From positions 1-64,000 of the forward strand of contig NZ_FOGL01000003.1 in NCBI RefSeq assembly GCF_900111195.1: DNA of 64,000 nucleotides, written 5' to 3'. Positions 36,323 through 45,653 of this stretch are shown here, piece after piece. Under the pieces are notes generated by a model, which saw only the letters and a list, made by a program, of their open reading frames with translations, did no database searches and had not been told where the DNA came from. Both the position numbers and the translations under genes were made by a program. Source of the DNA: Gracilibacillus ureilyticus. GTDB lineage: Bacteria; Bacillota; Bacilli; Bacillales; Amphibacillaceae. The first letter of the stretch is position 1. Each line of letters begins with the position of its first letter.

Positions 36323-36384
36323 AAGAATAATGTGATCATAAAGAATCACTAACTAAATCTATAAATTACAGGAGGTAGTTAACT

Positions 36385-36966
36385 ATGGCAAGAAAAAGAA
36401 ATAACAATAATAATGGAAACATGAGCAGAGAAGAAGCAGGACAAAAAGGTGGAGAAAAAGTAAGCCGTAAATACGATCAGGATTTCTTCCAGGAGATTGG
36501 TAAAAAGGGCGGAGAAACAACAAGCGAGAAATATGATCAGGACCATTTCCAGGAAATCGGCCAAAAAGGTGGAGAAACAACAAGCGAGAAATATGACCAG
36601 GATCACTTCCAGGAAATCGGTCAAAAAGGTGGAGAAACAACAAGCGAGAAGTATGACACAGAGCACTTCCAGGAAATTGGCCAAAAAGGTGGAGAAACAA
36701 CAAGCGATAAATATGATAGAGAGCACTTCCAGGAAATTGGCCAAAAAGGCGGAGAAACAACAAGCGATAAATATGATAGAGAACATTTCCAGGAAATTGG
36801 TCAAAAAGGCGGAGAAACAACAAGCGATAAATATGATAAAGAACATTTCCAGGAAATCGGCCAAAAAGGCGGAGAAACAACAAGTGAGAAATACGGTGAA
36901 GATCACTATGAAGAAATTGGAGAAAAAGGCGGCCGTAATTCAAGAAGAAACAATAAAAATTCTTAA
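36385..36966 (+). CDS. GsiB-like KGG-repeat hydrophilin
   Basis: A 193-residue, highly hydrophilic protein built of about seven or eight 20-residue repeats of the form GQKGGETTSEKYDQDHFQEI, each with the KGG motif. It is like GsiB, the SigB-controlled glucose-starvation and general stress protein, and LEA-type hydrophilins that protect against desiccation. The DNA repeats are 60 bp and nearly identical, so copy number may vary by slippage. AGGAGG precedes the start. Open frames on other strands here are artefacts of the repeat. Confidence 0.92.
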   Translation: MARKRNNNNNGNMSREEAGQKGGEKVSRKYDQDFFQEIGKKGGETTSEKYDQDHFQEIGQKGGETTSEKYDQDHFQEIGQKGGETTSEKYDTEHFQEIGQKGGETTSDKYDREHFQEIGQKGGETTSDKYDREHFQEIGQKGGETTSDKYDKEHFQEIGQKGGETTSEKYGEDHYEEIGEKGGRNSRRNNKNS

Positions 36967-37031
36967 TTACGACCAATAAATAGATATTAAAAATAAACAT
37001 TTCCCAATCATTATAAAGGAGGAATGTAAAA

Positions 37032-37214
37032 ATGGCAAATCAAAAACAATATAAAACAGGAGAAAAAGCTCCTGAAACAGGCAAATACAAAGTAGATAAA
37101 TTAGTAAACGGAAATAACCATAATGACAATACAGAAATCGACTTAAATGAAGGAGATCAATTCCCTCCGTCTCCATCTGAAAATGAGGCAGCATATTGGG
37201 TGAAATCTTCTTAA
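37032..37214 (+). CDS. yjzC: YjzC-family small protein
   Basis: A 60-residue protein. MANQKQYKTGEKAPETGKYK and the later EIDLNEGDQFPPSPSENEAA match the YjzC pattern (GExAP near the start, a GDxFPP segment later). Function unknown. AAAGGAGGAATG precedes the start. It may share the SigB transcript of the KGG gene 65 bases upstream. Confidence 0.8.
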   Translation: MANQKQYKTGEKAPETGKYKVDKLVNGNNHNDNTEIDLNEGDQFPPSPSENEAAYWVKSS

Positions 37215-37221
37215 GGGTGAG

Positions 37222-37254
37222 ACAAGCCCCTCTTTTAAATGTAAAGGGGGGTTT
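37222..37254 (+). terminator. Hairpin between yjzC and manganese catalase
   Basis: AAGCCCCTCTTT / AAAGGGGGGTTT, twelve pairs with two G-T, then CCTTATC. The T tract is weak, so partial read-through into the catalase gene is possible. Confidence 0.65.
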
Positions 37255-37304
37255 CCTTATCGGCAAATGTAAAACAATCAGACTCACAAAAAGGTGGTTA
37301 GAGA

Positions 37305-38129
37305 ATGTTTTATCATAGAAAAGAACTGCAATTTCATGCAAAACCTGATCGTCCGGATCCTGTCTACGCAAAAAAATTACAGGAAATACTAGGCGGTCAA
37401 TTTGGTGAGATTTCTGTCGCAATGCAATACTTATTTCAAGGCTGGAATGCACGTGGAGATGAAAAATATAAAGATTTAATTATGGATACAGGTACGGAAG
37501 AGTTAGGGCATATTGAAATGATCTCCACAATGATTGCGAGATTACTAGACGATGCTCCTGTAAAAGAACAGGAAAAAGCAGCAGAAAACCCGGTGATTGA
37601 ATCGATTCTGGGAGGAATGAATCCTCATCATGCGATTGTATCAGGGCTTGGAGCAATGCCTGAAAATAGTACAGGGGTTCCATGGAATGCGGGTTATATC
37701 GTGGCGAGCGGTAATTTAGTCTCCGACATGAGAGCAAACCTGAATGCAGAATCTCAAGGAAGATTACAAGTAGCTAGATTGTATGAAATGACAGATGACA
37801 GTGGAGTAAGAAAAATGCTTTCCTTCCTGCTGGCACGGGATACGATGCATCAGAACCAGTGGATAGCTGCATTGAAAGAATTAGAGGAAAAATACGGCAC
37901 AACGGTACCGGGAACAGTGCCGGCAGAATGGGAAGCAACTGAATTTTCTTATGACTTAATGAACTTTTCTGATGGTGAAGACAGTAAGAAAGGTTCATGG
38001 GCTTCAGGTAAGACCCCGGATGGTAAAGGGGAATTCGGTTATGTACAGGAGCCGAAAGCACATGGCGGGAAACAAGAATTAAAACCTGCTCCATACTATG
38101 CTCATGGCACACCGCCAGTGGAAAAATAA
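37305..38129 (+). CDS. Manganese (non-haem) catalase
   Basis: A 274-residue ferritin-like protein that dismutates hydrogen peroxide at a di-manganese site. Ligand helices: GEISVAMQYLFQGW (Glu about 35), TEELGHIEMISTMI (Glu and His about 66-69), NAESQGRLQVARLYEM (Glu about 148) and ARDTMHQNQWIAAL (His about 182). Length fits the YdbD/KatN group; the C-terminal tail is proline and glycine-rich. Weak ribosome site AAAGGTGG. It sits in the stress island. Confidence 0.93.
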   Translation: MFYHRKELQFHAKPDRPDPVYAKKLQEILGGQFGEISVAMQYLFQGWNARGDEKYKDLIMDTGTEELGHIEMISTMIARLLDDAPVKEQEKAAENPVIESILGGMNPHHAIVSGLGAMPENSTGVPWNAGYIVASGNLVSDMRANLNAESQGRLQVARLYEMTDDSGVRKMLSFLLARDTMHQNQWIAALKELEEKYGTTVPGTVPAEWEATEFSYDLMNFSDGEDSKKGSWASGKTPDGKGEFGYVQEPKAHGGKQELKPAPYYAHGTPPVEK

Positions 38130-38148
38130 CAACAAGATAATGGCTGAT

Positions 38149-38184
38149 GAAATAGCATCCTGAAGCAGGGTGCTATTTCATTAA
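38149..38184 (+). terminator. Terminator of manganese catalase
   Basis: TGAAATAGCATCC / GGGTGCTATTTCA with seven-base loop, weak T run. Confidence 0.75.
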
Positions 38185-38203
38185 CTATCGGAGGTAGAAA
38201 GAT

Positions 38204-39340
38204 ATGCAACAGTCTAAGGCGAAATCGATAGGAATAGTAACAGCTCCAGGATACACTGACCACTTCGGCGATCTGTTAACGAAAGAATTACCGGATCTTT
38301 TAGCTAATGCTATAGATAGTGAGATCCGCTGGGATGTGGAGTATCTTGTCGATCCATTAACTGGTGTCACAGAAGATTCGGAAAAAATAAAAAAAGCTAC
38401 ATATTCTGAGATGAAGGAAAAAGATTGGGATATCGCAATTTGTTTAACTGACTTACCATTCTTTCATAATAAATCACCAATAGTGATGGAGATGGACAGG
38501 GTTAATAACATTGCATGGGTAAGTGTTCCCTCACTTGGCATATTTCCTCTAAAAAGAAGAATTATCAGTTTCATTATGAGAATATTAAAGGATTTGACAG
38601 ATCCATCCTATGACAGTGAAGAACCTATTTCAAAAGAAAGTGGCAAAAGGAAAAAGTTAAAATCCCTCTCTCCATTTCAAAGACTGGAGATGGAAGATAA
38701 AGAAAATGGCAATGGTAATGTGCTATATACATATAAGCCAAAAATAATAGGAAATACCCGGTTGATACTGGGAATGCTGCGGGCAAATCAACCGTGGGTT
38801 ATTTTCCCTCACTTTTTAAAAATAGTTGTTGTTGCTTTTACTACGGGGTGTTTTGCATTAGTTTTCCCTACCATGTGGAAATTGAGCAGCCATTACAATA
38901 CTGGCCGTATGTTATTAATTACTTTTTTAGCAATCGGATTAATGGTCACATGGATTATCCTTATTCATAAATTATGGGAAAAACCACATAAAGGGCGAAG
39001 TAAATCATTGCGGATTATTTATAATGTAACAACCGTTTTCACATTGTTGTTAACAGTTATTTTTTATTATATTATATTGTATATTTGTTTTATTTTTGCT
39101 TCCATAACATTAATACCGAGTGAACTTCTACAGACAGAAATTTCCGGAAAAGTTGATTTGTTAAGGTATTTGTCGATAGCCTGGACTGCAACAAGTATTT
39201 CCACATTTATTGGAGCTTTCGGTACAACTTTGGAAAATGAAGAGGCAGTTCTTTCTACCACCTATGGTAATCGCCAGAGACAGCGTTATGAAAAAGTCAA
39301 AAAAATGAAAAGAAAGCAAGAGGATGATGAATCAAGCTGA
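38204..39340 (+). CDS. Uncharacterised membrane protein with N-terminal soluble domain
   Basis: A 378-residue protein. The first about 195 residues are soluble; IGIVTAPGYTDHFGDLLTKE and WDIAICLTDLPFFHNKSP suggest an alpha/beta domain. About four to five transmembrane helices follow (about 205-228, 240-262, 275-310, 330-345), and a basic Arg/Lys-rich tail ends the protein. The ribosome site is GGAGG. I do not recognise a named family and no partner gene is evident; it follows the catalase terminator. Confidence 0.65.
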   Translation: MQQSKAKSIGIVTAPGYTDHFGDLLTKELPDLLANAIDSEIRWDVEYLVDPLTGVTEDSEKIKKATYSEMKEKDWDIAICLTDLPFFHNKSPIVMEMDRVNNIAWVSVPSLGIFPLKRRIISFIMRILKDLTDPSYDSEEPISKESGKRKKLKSLSPFQRLEMEDKENGNGNVLYTYKPKIIGNTRLILGMLRANQPWVIFPHFLKIVVVAFTTGCFALVFPTMWKLSSHYNTGRMLLITFLAIGLMVTWIILIHKLWEKPHKGRSKSLRIIYNVTTVFTLLLTVIFYYIILYICFIFASITLIPSELLQTEISGKVDLLRYLSIAWTATSISTFIGAFGTTLENEEAVLSTTYGNRQRQRYEKVKKMKRKQEDDESS

Positions 39341-39349
39341 TTTCTAAAA

Positions 39350-39388
39350 GGGAACACGGACATAATCTCCGTGTTTTCCTTTTTCTTT
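39350..39388 (+). terminator. Terminator of the membrane-protein gene
   Basis: GGAACACGGA / TCCGTGTTTTCC then CTTTTTC. Confidence 0.85.
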
Positions 39389-39853
39389 CCCCTGTTAATT
39401 TCCCCGAAATTTTTAACTAGCCAACCTTATGGATAAAGCTTTAGGAATTACAGTCATAGATAGATTTCAGTTGATCCAACAACATTTCAATAGACAAGAA
39501 CAGGATATTTTGTGTTTCAAAGATCCTTAAATATGAGTAAAGGTGGAAAAAATAATCATTATATTAGGTTTTTTATACTTGAATCTATTATTTACCAATT
39601 ACAATGATAGTGTGCAATTTGCAAGATAATGTTGATTTAACAGGATTATATAGTTTAAATGACCTATAGATATAACAGCCTTCCAGAATTAATTAGATTT
39701 ATTTTACTAATTATATAAAATATGGAAAAATGATTATATTTTTGTAAGCGTTTTCGTGATAGAGTTATATTGATCAATCTTAAAAGGAGGGGTGAGGTAG
39801 GACACCTGAGATGGACAACAGTTTCAAAAAAATTTGAAAAGGACGTGAAGGTA
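39389..39853. other. Intergenic region upstream of pectate lyase
   Basis: Holds a good CcpA-type cre site at 39742-39757 and a strong ribosome-like AAAGGAGGGG at 39782-39791 that is not followed by a usable in-frame ATG. After it an ATG at 39811 opens only a nine-codon frame (MDNSFKKI). No other gene seen. Confidence 0.5.
39742..39757 (+). promoter_or_regulatory. CcpA cre site
   Basis: TTGTAAGCGTTTTCGT fits the catabolite-responsive element WTGNAANCGNWNNCW at all but one place. It lies about 100 bases before the pectate lyase start, where carbon catabolite repression of a polysaccharide lyase is expected. Confidence 0.72.
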
Positions 39854-40855
39854 TTGATAAGAACAAAAAATGCAAAGATCTTTGTAACGTGTCTCATCAT
39901 TATGTTGTCATTAGGTTTGTCTTTTCAATCTGTGTCTGCGAGTACTCCTGATTTCAGTATGACAGGGTTTGCTACCAATGATGGTGGAACCACGGGCGGT
40001 GATGGAGGGGATACTGTAACTGTTTCCACTGGTGACCAAATCATTCAAGCTTTAAAGAATAAGGACGATAACACGCCGCTGAAGATTTACGTAAGTGGTA
40101 CTATCACACCGAATAACACTTCAGACAGCAAAATTAATATTAAAGATGTTTCGGATGTATCCATTATTGGAGTTGGAACAAATGGTGAATTTGACGGTAT
40201 AGGAATTAAAGTATGGAGAGCTGATAATGTTGTTATTCGAAACCTCACGATTCATGAGGTGAGGGCAGGCGATAAAGATGCCATCAGTATTGAAGGACCA
40301 TCCAGTAATATTTGGGTAGACCATAACGAACTGTACGCCGATTTAAATGTTGACAAAGATTATTATGATGGTTTATTTGATGTAAAGAAAAATGCGCATA
40401 ATATTACTTTCTCCTGGAACTATGTGCATGATAGCTGGAAGGCGATGTTAATGGGCTCTTCTGATAGTGATGATGGCGATCGTAATATCACTTTCCATCA
40501 TAACCATTTTCAAGATTTAAATTCTCGCGTACCAGCTTTCCGTCATGGAGAAGGACACCTATATAATAACTATTTTGAAGGAATCATCGATACAGGTATC
40601 AATGCACGCATGGGTGCAGAGCTGCTTGTTGAAAATAATGTCTTCGAAAACTCAAAGGATCCATTAGGCTACTGGTACAGTGATGAACCAGGCTACTGGA
40701 ATGTATCCAACAACCTTTATATAAACAGTACGGGAAGTCAGCCTACTTCTTCAACAACTAATTACACTGTCCCGTATAATTACAATTTAACTCCAGTTCA
40801 AGATGTAAAAGCAGTCGTTACTCAATATGCAGGGGTGGGAGTAGTCCAGCCTTAA
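39854..40855 (+). CDS. Secreted pectate lyase (PL1)
   Basis: A 333-residue exported beta-helix enzyme that cleaves polygalacturonate by beta-elimination with calcium. The signal peptide is [20 protein letters not shown] followed by QSVSAS. PL1 marks are [19 protein letters not shown], the calcium-site aspartates in [13 protein letters not shown] and the catalytic arginine region [20 protein letters not shown]. The start is uncertain: TTG at 39854 (AAAAGGA ten bases upstream) gives a good signal peptide; GTG at 39845 is the alternative. A cre site is upstream. Genes for pectin use point to plant-linked carbon sources. Confidence 0.9.
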   Translation: MIRTKNAKIFVTCLIIMLSLGLSFQSVSASTPDFSMTGFATNDGGTTGGDGGDTVTVSTGDQIIQALKNKDDNTPLKIYVSGTITPNNTSDSKINIKDVSDVSIIGVGTNGEFDGIGIKVWRADNVVIRNLTIHEVRAGDKDAISIEGPSSNIWVDHNELYADLNVDKDYYDGLFDVKKNAHNITFSWNYVHDSWKAMLMGSSDSDDGDRNITFHHNHFQDLNSRVPAFRHGEGHLYNNYFEGIIDTGINARMGAELLVENNVFENSKDPLGYWYSDEPGYWNVSNNLYINSTGSQPTSSTTNYTVPYNYNLTPVQDVKAVVTQYAGVGVVQP

Positions 40856-40914
40856 GAATTAGATGAATTAGAGAACCTTATGATGTAAAAAAATAACAAG
40901 ACAAGATCTGCTAT

Positions 40915-40980
40915 AAGCGATCTTCAGTTTGGTAACTGTCATGATTTCCTGATAGGTCCTTACTGGAGGTCGCTTTATTT
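40915..40980 (+). terminator. Terminator of pectate lyase
   Basis: A 14-pair stem AAGCGATCTTCAGT / ACTGGAGGTCGCTT with a long loop, then TATTT. Confidence 0.7.
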
Positions 40981-41309
40981 ATGATTTTAAGGAAGATTGC
41001 TTAAAGGTGGTTTAAGAATATTGTAGATTTTATTCTTCCGATGGCAAGAGACAGAGTATAGTTAAACTATAAGTTGCAATTTTTAAATTCATGCTTGTCA
41101 ACTAGAATATCATATATACGAACAAACAACCGAGCAACATTCGGGGTATGTCTCCCTGTCATACATTATCCACAAATATAATTCTGCCCCTTGATAATAA
41201 GCTGCTTTTAGTCTTGTAATATCACTTGTGAAACTTGCCACTTTACAATAAGGGATAAATTTGATAAATTAATTCTCACTATGTCTATTGGAATTAGGGG
41301 GAATCAACT
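40981..41309. other. Intergenic region before abgT-like gene
   Basis: AT-rich, with no gene, clear leader or repeat. TTGATAAATTAATT near 41260 may be part of a promoter but no convincing -10 was assigned. Confidence 0.5.
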
Positions 41310-42836
41310 GTGAGAGAAAAGAAAGAAGACAGTAACTTTTTCCAAAGATCGTTGTTTCGCTCTTTGGATGGGATCGAATGGCTGGGTAATAAACTTCCTT
41401 CGCCATTATCTCTTTTTGCTATATTATCTCTTCTTGTAATTATATTATCTGGTATCTTTTCAGGAGTATCGATAAACAATCCAACTACAGGTGAAACAGT
41501 TCAGGTTCATAACTTATTTAGTATGGATGGTTTGCAGTATATTTTCCAGAATGCTGTTGATAATTTTATAGGTTTTGCGCCATTGGGGGCCGTTCTCGTA
41601 ACAATGTTAGGGATAGGTTTGGCCGAACAGACAGGTCTGGTTAATTCAACATTAAAGGCAACGGTCTTTGCATTTCCAACACGCCTTTTAACAGCAGCGC
41701 TTGTGTTTGCAGGGGTTATGTCCAGTCTGGCAATTAATGCTGGGTACGTTGTTTTGCCGCCATTAGGTGCAGTATTGTTTCTGGGTCTTGGCCGTCACCC
41801 TATTGCTGGGCTTGCGGCAGCTTTTGCGGGTGTTTCAGGTGGATTTGGTGCTAATTTATTTTTAACCTCGACCGATGCAATCCTGCGGGAATTAACAGCA
41901 GAAGCGACACGGACTATTGATCCGCAATATGCTGATACGATTACTGTATCAATGAATTGGTATTTTGCAGCTGTTTCTGTAGTGTTAGTTACTGTAATTG
42001 GTACGATAGTTACTGAAAAGGTGATAGAGCCACGGCTCGGAAAATATCAAGGCGAATATAAGGGTGAGCAAGTAGATAAACTGACACCAATAGAGAAGAA
42101 AGGTTTGCGCTTTGCAGGCATCAGTTTTCTGATTACATTAGCATTAATGGTCTTTTTATCATTTGGTCCATTAAGAGGCGATGGGAGCTATTTAGATTCC
42201 CCGTTCTTTGACTCACTGGTATTTGTCATTTTTATCATCTTCTTTGTCCCGGGACTTGTATATGGGATTGTTTCTAAAATTATAAACAATGATAAGGATT
42301 TAACGAAATTACTTGGGAAAACAATGGCAAGTATGAGCGGTTATATTGCTTTAGCTTTTACTGCGGGTCAATTTATTGCATATTTTCGAGAAACAAATAT
42401 GGGAACAGTGATTGCATATAAAGGAGCAGAGTTTTTACAGGATACTGGTTTTGATGGATTCGGATTAATCTTGACATTTATCTTTCTAACAATGTTTATC
42501 AATCTTTTTATTGGAAGCTCATCAGCTAAGTGGACTATTTTAGCTCCGGTATTTGTTCCGATAATGATGAACCTCGGTTATACGCCTGAGTTCACAACAT
42601 TAGTTTACCGTATATCAGATTCTGTAACGAATATGGTAACACCATTGCTACTATACTTTCCGGTAATCATTGCATTTGCACAACGTTATGAGAAAAAAAT
42701 GGGAATCGGCACGCTGATTTCCATCATGATACCATATTCTGCAGCTTTTTCTTTAGGGTGGATTATCCTTCTGTTCATTTGGATGTTGTTTGGTCTTCCT
42801 GTAGGGCCAGGGGCTGGGATTCAATACCCGGGATAA
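41310..42836 (+). CDS. AbgT-family transporter
   Basis: A 508-residue membrane protein with about 11-13 helices. Family marks: WLGNKLPSPLSLFAILSLLV at the N-terminus, AGVSGGFGANLFLTSTDAIL and the C-terminal INLFIGSSSAKWTILAPVFV and ISDSVTNMVTPLLLYFPVI. AbgT proteins take up p-aminobenzoyl-glutamate or export sulfonamide-type antimetabolites. GTG start with AGGGGGA upstream. Monocistronic. Confidence 0.92.
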   Translation: MREKKEDSNFFQRSLFRSLDGIEWLGNKLPSPLSLFAILSLLVIILSGIFSGVSINNPTTGETVQVHNLFSMDGLQYIFQNAVDNFIGFAPLGAVLVTMLGIGLAEQTGLVNSTLKATVFAFPTRLLTAALVFAGVMSSLAINAGYVVLPPLGAVLFLGLGRHPIAGLAAAFAGVSGGFGANLFLTSTDAILRELTAEATRTIDPQYADTITVSMNWYFAAVSVVLVTVIGTIVTEKVIEPRLGKYQGEYKGEQVDKLTPIEKKGLRFAGISFLITLALMVFLSFGPLRGDGSYLDSPFFDSLVFVIFIIFFVPGLVYGIVSKIINNDKDLTKLLGKTMASMSGYIALAFTAGQFIAYFRETNMGTVIAYKGAEFLQDTGFDGFGLILTFIFLTMFINLFIGSSSAKWTILAPVFVPIMMNLGYTPEFTTLVYRISDSVTNMVTPLLLYFPVIIAFAQRYEKKMGIGTLISIMIPYSAAFSLGWIILLFIWMLFGLPVGPGAGIQYPG

Positions 42837-42880
42837 TAATTTTTTAAGGAAATAACCATTCAGCGGATTAAGATGAAGTA

Positions 42881-42922
42881 CGTGAGCACATATCCTTCAA
42901 TGTGTGCTCACGCTATTTTTTT
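42881..42922. terminator. Bidirectional terminator
   Basis: CGTGAGCACA / TGTGTGCTCACG, then a T run for the plus strand. It serves the abgT-like gene and overlaps the end of the convergent carrier gene. Confidence 0.88.
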
Positions 42923-43860
42923 CTGAAGAGGCTTATTAAAATGCTGCTGACTACAGCTAAAACAGGTAATTCCAGTAAAGGACCTATAACTAATGTTAAG
43001 GCAATAAGGGGATTGTCCGGAAATGCGGTCATAGCAATCGCTATAGCTATTGGAGAATTTCTCGCTAAAGTTGTCAGACTTAGGCTGACTCTGTCGGGAA
43101 TAGAAAAATTCAAAAGTTTTCCAGTATATTGACTGATAAGAAAGTTGATAATGAAAAATAAAAAAACAGGAACTGAAATTTTCCACATTAGCTCTAAATT
43201 ATCAAGTAATAACTGGCCATGAGAGGCAAATATAGCAGCGATAGCAAGACTAAGAAAAATAATTGGCAGTCTACCCGAGATAGAAGTGAGCCTATCCTTT
43301 AACTGTTGCCTGTTTCTCATAACCAGTTTTGTGAAAAAAGCTAAAGCGAACGGGATGAATAAAACGGTAAAAATACTTTCTCCAAGAGATGCAGGTTTTA
43401 CAAAACCGCTCATACCGCTGAAAATCAGGAGGTAAACGGGAAGCAAAACGAGCTGTAATATTAAGTTTAAAGGTAAAATTGCTGTAGACAATGCTACATT
43501 GCCCTTCGCCATTCCTGTAAAGATTAAATACCAGTCAGTACAAGGTGTAACCATTAACATAATAAACCCGATATATAAAGCATAGTTATCCCCTAAAAAG
43601 ATCCATGCAAGAATCCATGCGTAGATTGGTGTCCAGAGAAAGTTAATGGCAATAGATGTATAGGTGAATTTTACATTCTTAAAAGCTTTCATTATTTCTT
43701 CCACAGGGATCTGCAGAAAAGTGATATATAACATAGCTGCCAGTAAAGGGACAATGATGCTTTCCGCATTCAGTCTGATCAAGTCCACGTTACCTAATGC
43801 TAAACCGGTAATTACGGATAAAAGGATAATGAGAGTATACATTTTTTCCAATAAGTTCAT
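42913..43860 (-). CDS. SBF/ACR3-superfamily carrier
   Basis: A 315-residue membrane protein with ten predicted helices of the bile-acid:sodium symporter/ACR3 fold. The half-helix motif [20 protein letters not shown] corresponds to the ACR3 cysteine region, and [20 protein letters not shown] to the second crossover. It may export arsenite or other anions, but an arsRBC operon lies 5 kb away, so its own substrate is open. Start ATG at 43860; the longer frame from 43872 uses TTG without ribosome site. Confidence 0.7.
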   Translation of the reverse strand: MNLLEKMYTLIILLSVITGLALGNVDLIRLNAESIIVPLLAAMLYITFLQIPVEEIMKAFKNVKFTYTSIAINFLWTPIYAWILAWIFLGDNYALYIGFIMLMVTPCTDWYLIFTGMAKGNVALSTAILPLNLILQLVLLPVYLLIFSGMSGFVKPASLGESIFTVLFIPFALAFFTKLVMRNRQQLKDRLTSISGRLPIIFLSLAIAAIFASHGQLLLDNLELMWKISVPVFLFFIINFLISQYTGKLLNFSIPDRVSLSLTTLARNSPIAIAIAMTAFPDNPLIALTLVIGPLLELPVLAVVSSILISLFRKK

Positions 43861-43933
43861 CACATATCCCAACTTTGCAGTTCGATATTAATTGGTGCAG
43901 AGATTCCAAAGGGATTTATATAATGGAAAGCAG

Positions 43934-44416
43934 TTATTCAAATTCGGATACTCCTTTTGCCATTTTCCTCTCCTCATTAGAAATTATCCCATTAAATTGA
44001 TATATCAGCGCCCCGCTATCTGAGATTTTGATAGTCACATAACCCTCGTTTGCCCATTTATCCAGTTTTGCTTTTGCTTCTCCCAATGATAATTCAGTAT
44101 CCATCGCCAGCTCAACCGCTGTTAGCGACCCATTTCTCTGTTCAGCTAATTTTAAAATATTATTTTCGAGTGGGTCCGGGGTAATTCGATTTCTCCCTAT
44201 GCGAAGAGCCCATCTGCACATAATGACCCCTCCAATTAACGGAGCCAACCCAATTATACAAAGAAAAATGATATCTCCTACAGGCCCAAAAGAGGATGCA
44301 GATGGATCACCCATATCTCTAATACATACAATTAAAAACAGTAATCCGGTCAATGCGATACACAAACCGATCACAAAAAGACAAAATTTTATAATTCCTT
44401 TCAAATAAGCTCTCAT
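43934..44416 (-). CDS. Membrane protein with C-terminal winged-helix-like domain
   Basis: A 160-residue protein. Two transmembrane helices (about 8-30 and 45-68) precede a soluble part with LENNILKLAEQRNGSLTAVE and LSLGEAKAKLDKWANEGYVT that looks like a winged helix-turn-helix. Such small proteins are common in bacilli but lack assigned function. The end FNGIISNEERKMAKGVSEFE is hydrophilic. Monocistronic. Confidence 0.6.
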   Translation of the reverse strand: MRAYLKGIIKFCLFVIGLCIALTGLLFLIVCIRDMGDPSASSFGPVGDIIFLCIIGLAPLIGGVIMCRWALRIGRNRITPDPLENNILKLAEQRNGSLTAVELAMDTELSLGEAKAKLDKWANEGYVTIKISDSGALIYQFNGIISNEERKMAKGVSEFE

Positions 44417-44749
44417 CCAAACATATATCCTGTGTTCATTACAGTAATATTATCATAATTATCCATACAAATGAATATTTAAAAGGGGCCAATGCCTATT
44501 CATACGAATAGGTTAACAAAAGAGATTCGCTATTTGAAAGATTGATAGTTTCTTCTTATATAATCATTCGTACAATCAGTTGCTGGCTCTGTAAATTATT
44601 TATCAAAGCGCTAAATGTTTAAAAAAATCCTCACGTTATATACCTTATTCTTTGTATCTCAATCAAGGATTTTTACATCTTATGCATTGGAAGGAGCTGA
44701 CTAAGTGAAATTTTGGCATACTATAAAAAAAGGAAAGGATGGGGTACTT
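44417..44749. other. Leader region of the ABC-LytTR operon
   Basis: Contains an 18-bp palindrome CCTATTC-ATAC-GAATAGG at 44491-44508 and a hairpin AAAAATCCT (44623-44631) / AGGATTTTT (44666-44674) with 34-base loop. The second could be a weak attenuator. No gene seen. Confidence 0.4.
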
Positions 44750-45631
44750 ATGTTAATCGCTGATGACATTAATAAATATTATGGTAATAAAAAAGTGCTG
44801 TCTAATGTTTCTTTCAATATACCAGAAGGAGCCTGTTATGGTTTGGTCGGACTGAATGGAGCAGGAAAGTCTACATTAATCAAGATTATTGCCTCCGTCA
44901 TTCATAATTACAGTGGTAAAGTCCAATTATCAGACAATAGCGCTCGTATTGGATATGTACCGCAGGAAATTTCATTGGAAGAATCTTTAACAGCAAGTGA
45001 TAATTTGTCTTTTTTTGGAAGACTTTACGGTTTGCGCGGCAAAGAATTAGAGAAGCGAACAGACGAAGTTTTAGAAAAGGTTGGTCTTGCAGAACGTAAA
45101 AAGGATAAAGTTAAAACATTTTCCGGGGGCATGAAGAGAAGGTTAAATATTGGGTGTGCCATCATCCATGAACCAAACCTGATTATTATGGATGAACCGA
45201 CAGTCGGAATTGATCCGCAATCCCGTAAATATATTTTTACAATGATTGAACAGTTTAAGAAAGACAATTGTACAATAATCTATGCCAGCCACTACATGGA
45301 AGAGATTGAAAGAATATGTGAAGAGGCGGCATTTATCGACAATGGTAAATTTGTAGAATCAGGGTCTGTTAATCATTTACTTCAAAAATATGCGATACCT
45401 ACTATCTATGTAAAGGGGGAAAATTGTCTCCCTGACGAATTAAGGACTTCCAGTTCAACGAAAGAAAAAAATGGCGGTTATCTCATCACATCTAATAATC
45501 CGCTAGCTGAAATGAGAAAAATCATTAATTTCTGTAAAGAAAGCAGGGGCGAGATTGAACGGCTTGAACTCGTGAAGCCGAAGCTTGAAGATATTTTCTT
45601 TTCTTTGACTGGAAGCCAGTTAAGAGATTAA
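44750..45631 (+). CDS. ABC transporter ATP-binding protein
   Basis: A 293-residue ATPase of the ABC-2 exporter type. Walker A GLNGAGKSTLIKII, signature FSGGMKRRLNIGCAI, Walker B LIIMDEPTVGIDPQ, switch YASHYMEEI. The C-terminal part is the DUF4162-like region of drug exporters. A GTG at 44705 with GGAAGGAG eight bases upstream would add 15 residues and is a serious alternative; the ATG at 44750 gives the usual family N-terminus. It heads a four-gene unit ending in a LytTR regulator and DUF3021 protein. Confidence 0.88.
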   Translation: MLIADDINKYYGNKKVLSNVSFNIPEGACYGLVGLNGAGKSTLIKIIASVIHNYSGKVQLSDNSARIGYVPQEISLEESLTASDNLSFFGRLYGLRGKELEKRTDEVLEKVGLAERKKDKVKTFSGGMKRRLNIGCAIIHEPNLIIMDEPTVGIDPQSRKYIFTMIEQFKKDNCTIIYASHYMEEIERICEEAAFIDNGKFVESGSVNHLLQKYAIPTIYVKGENCLPDELRTSSSTKEKNGGYLITSNNPLAEMRKIINFCKESRGEIERLELVKPKLEDIFFSLTGSQLRD

Positions 45632-45653
45632 TAAGGAAGAAGAGGTGAAAAAA

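Noticed and set aside
36379-37000. Long frames opposite and beside the KGG-repeat gene
   Set aside because: They mirror the 60-bp repeats; only the plus-strand frame at 36385 has the ribosome site and a known family pattern.
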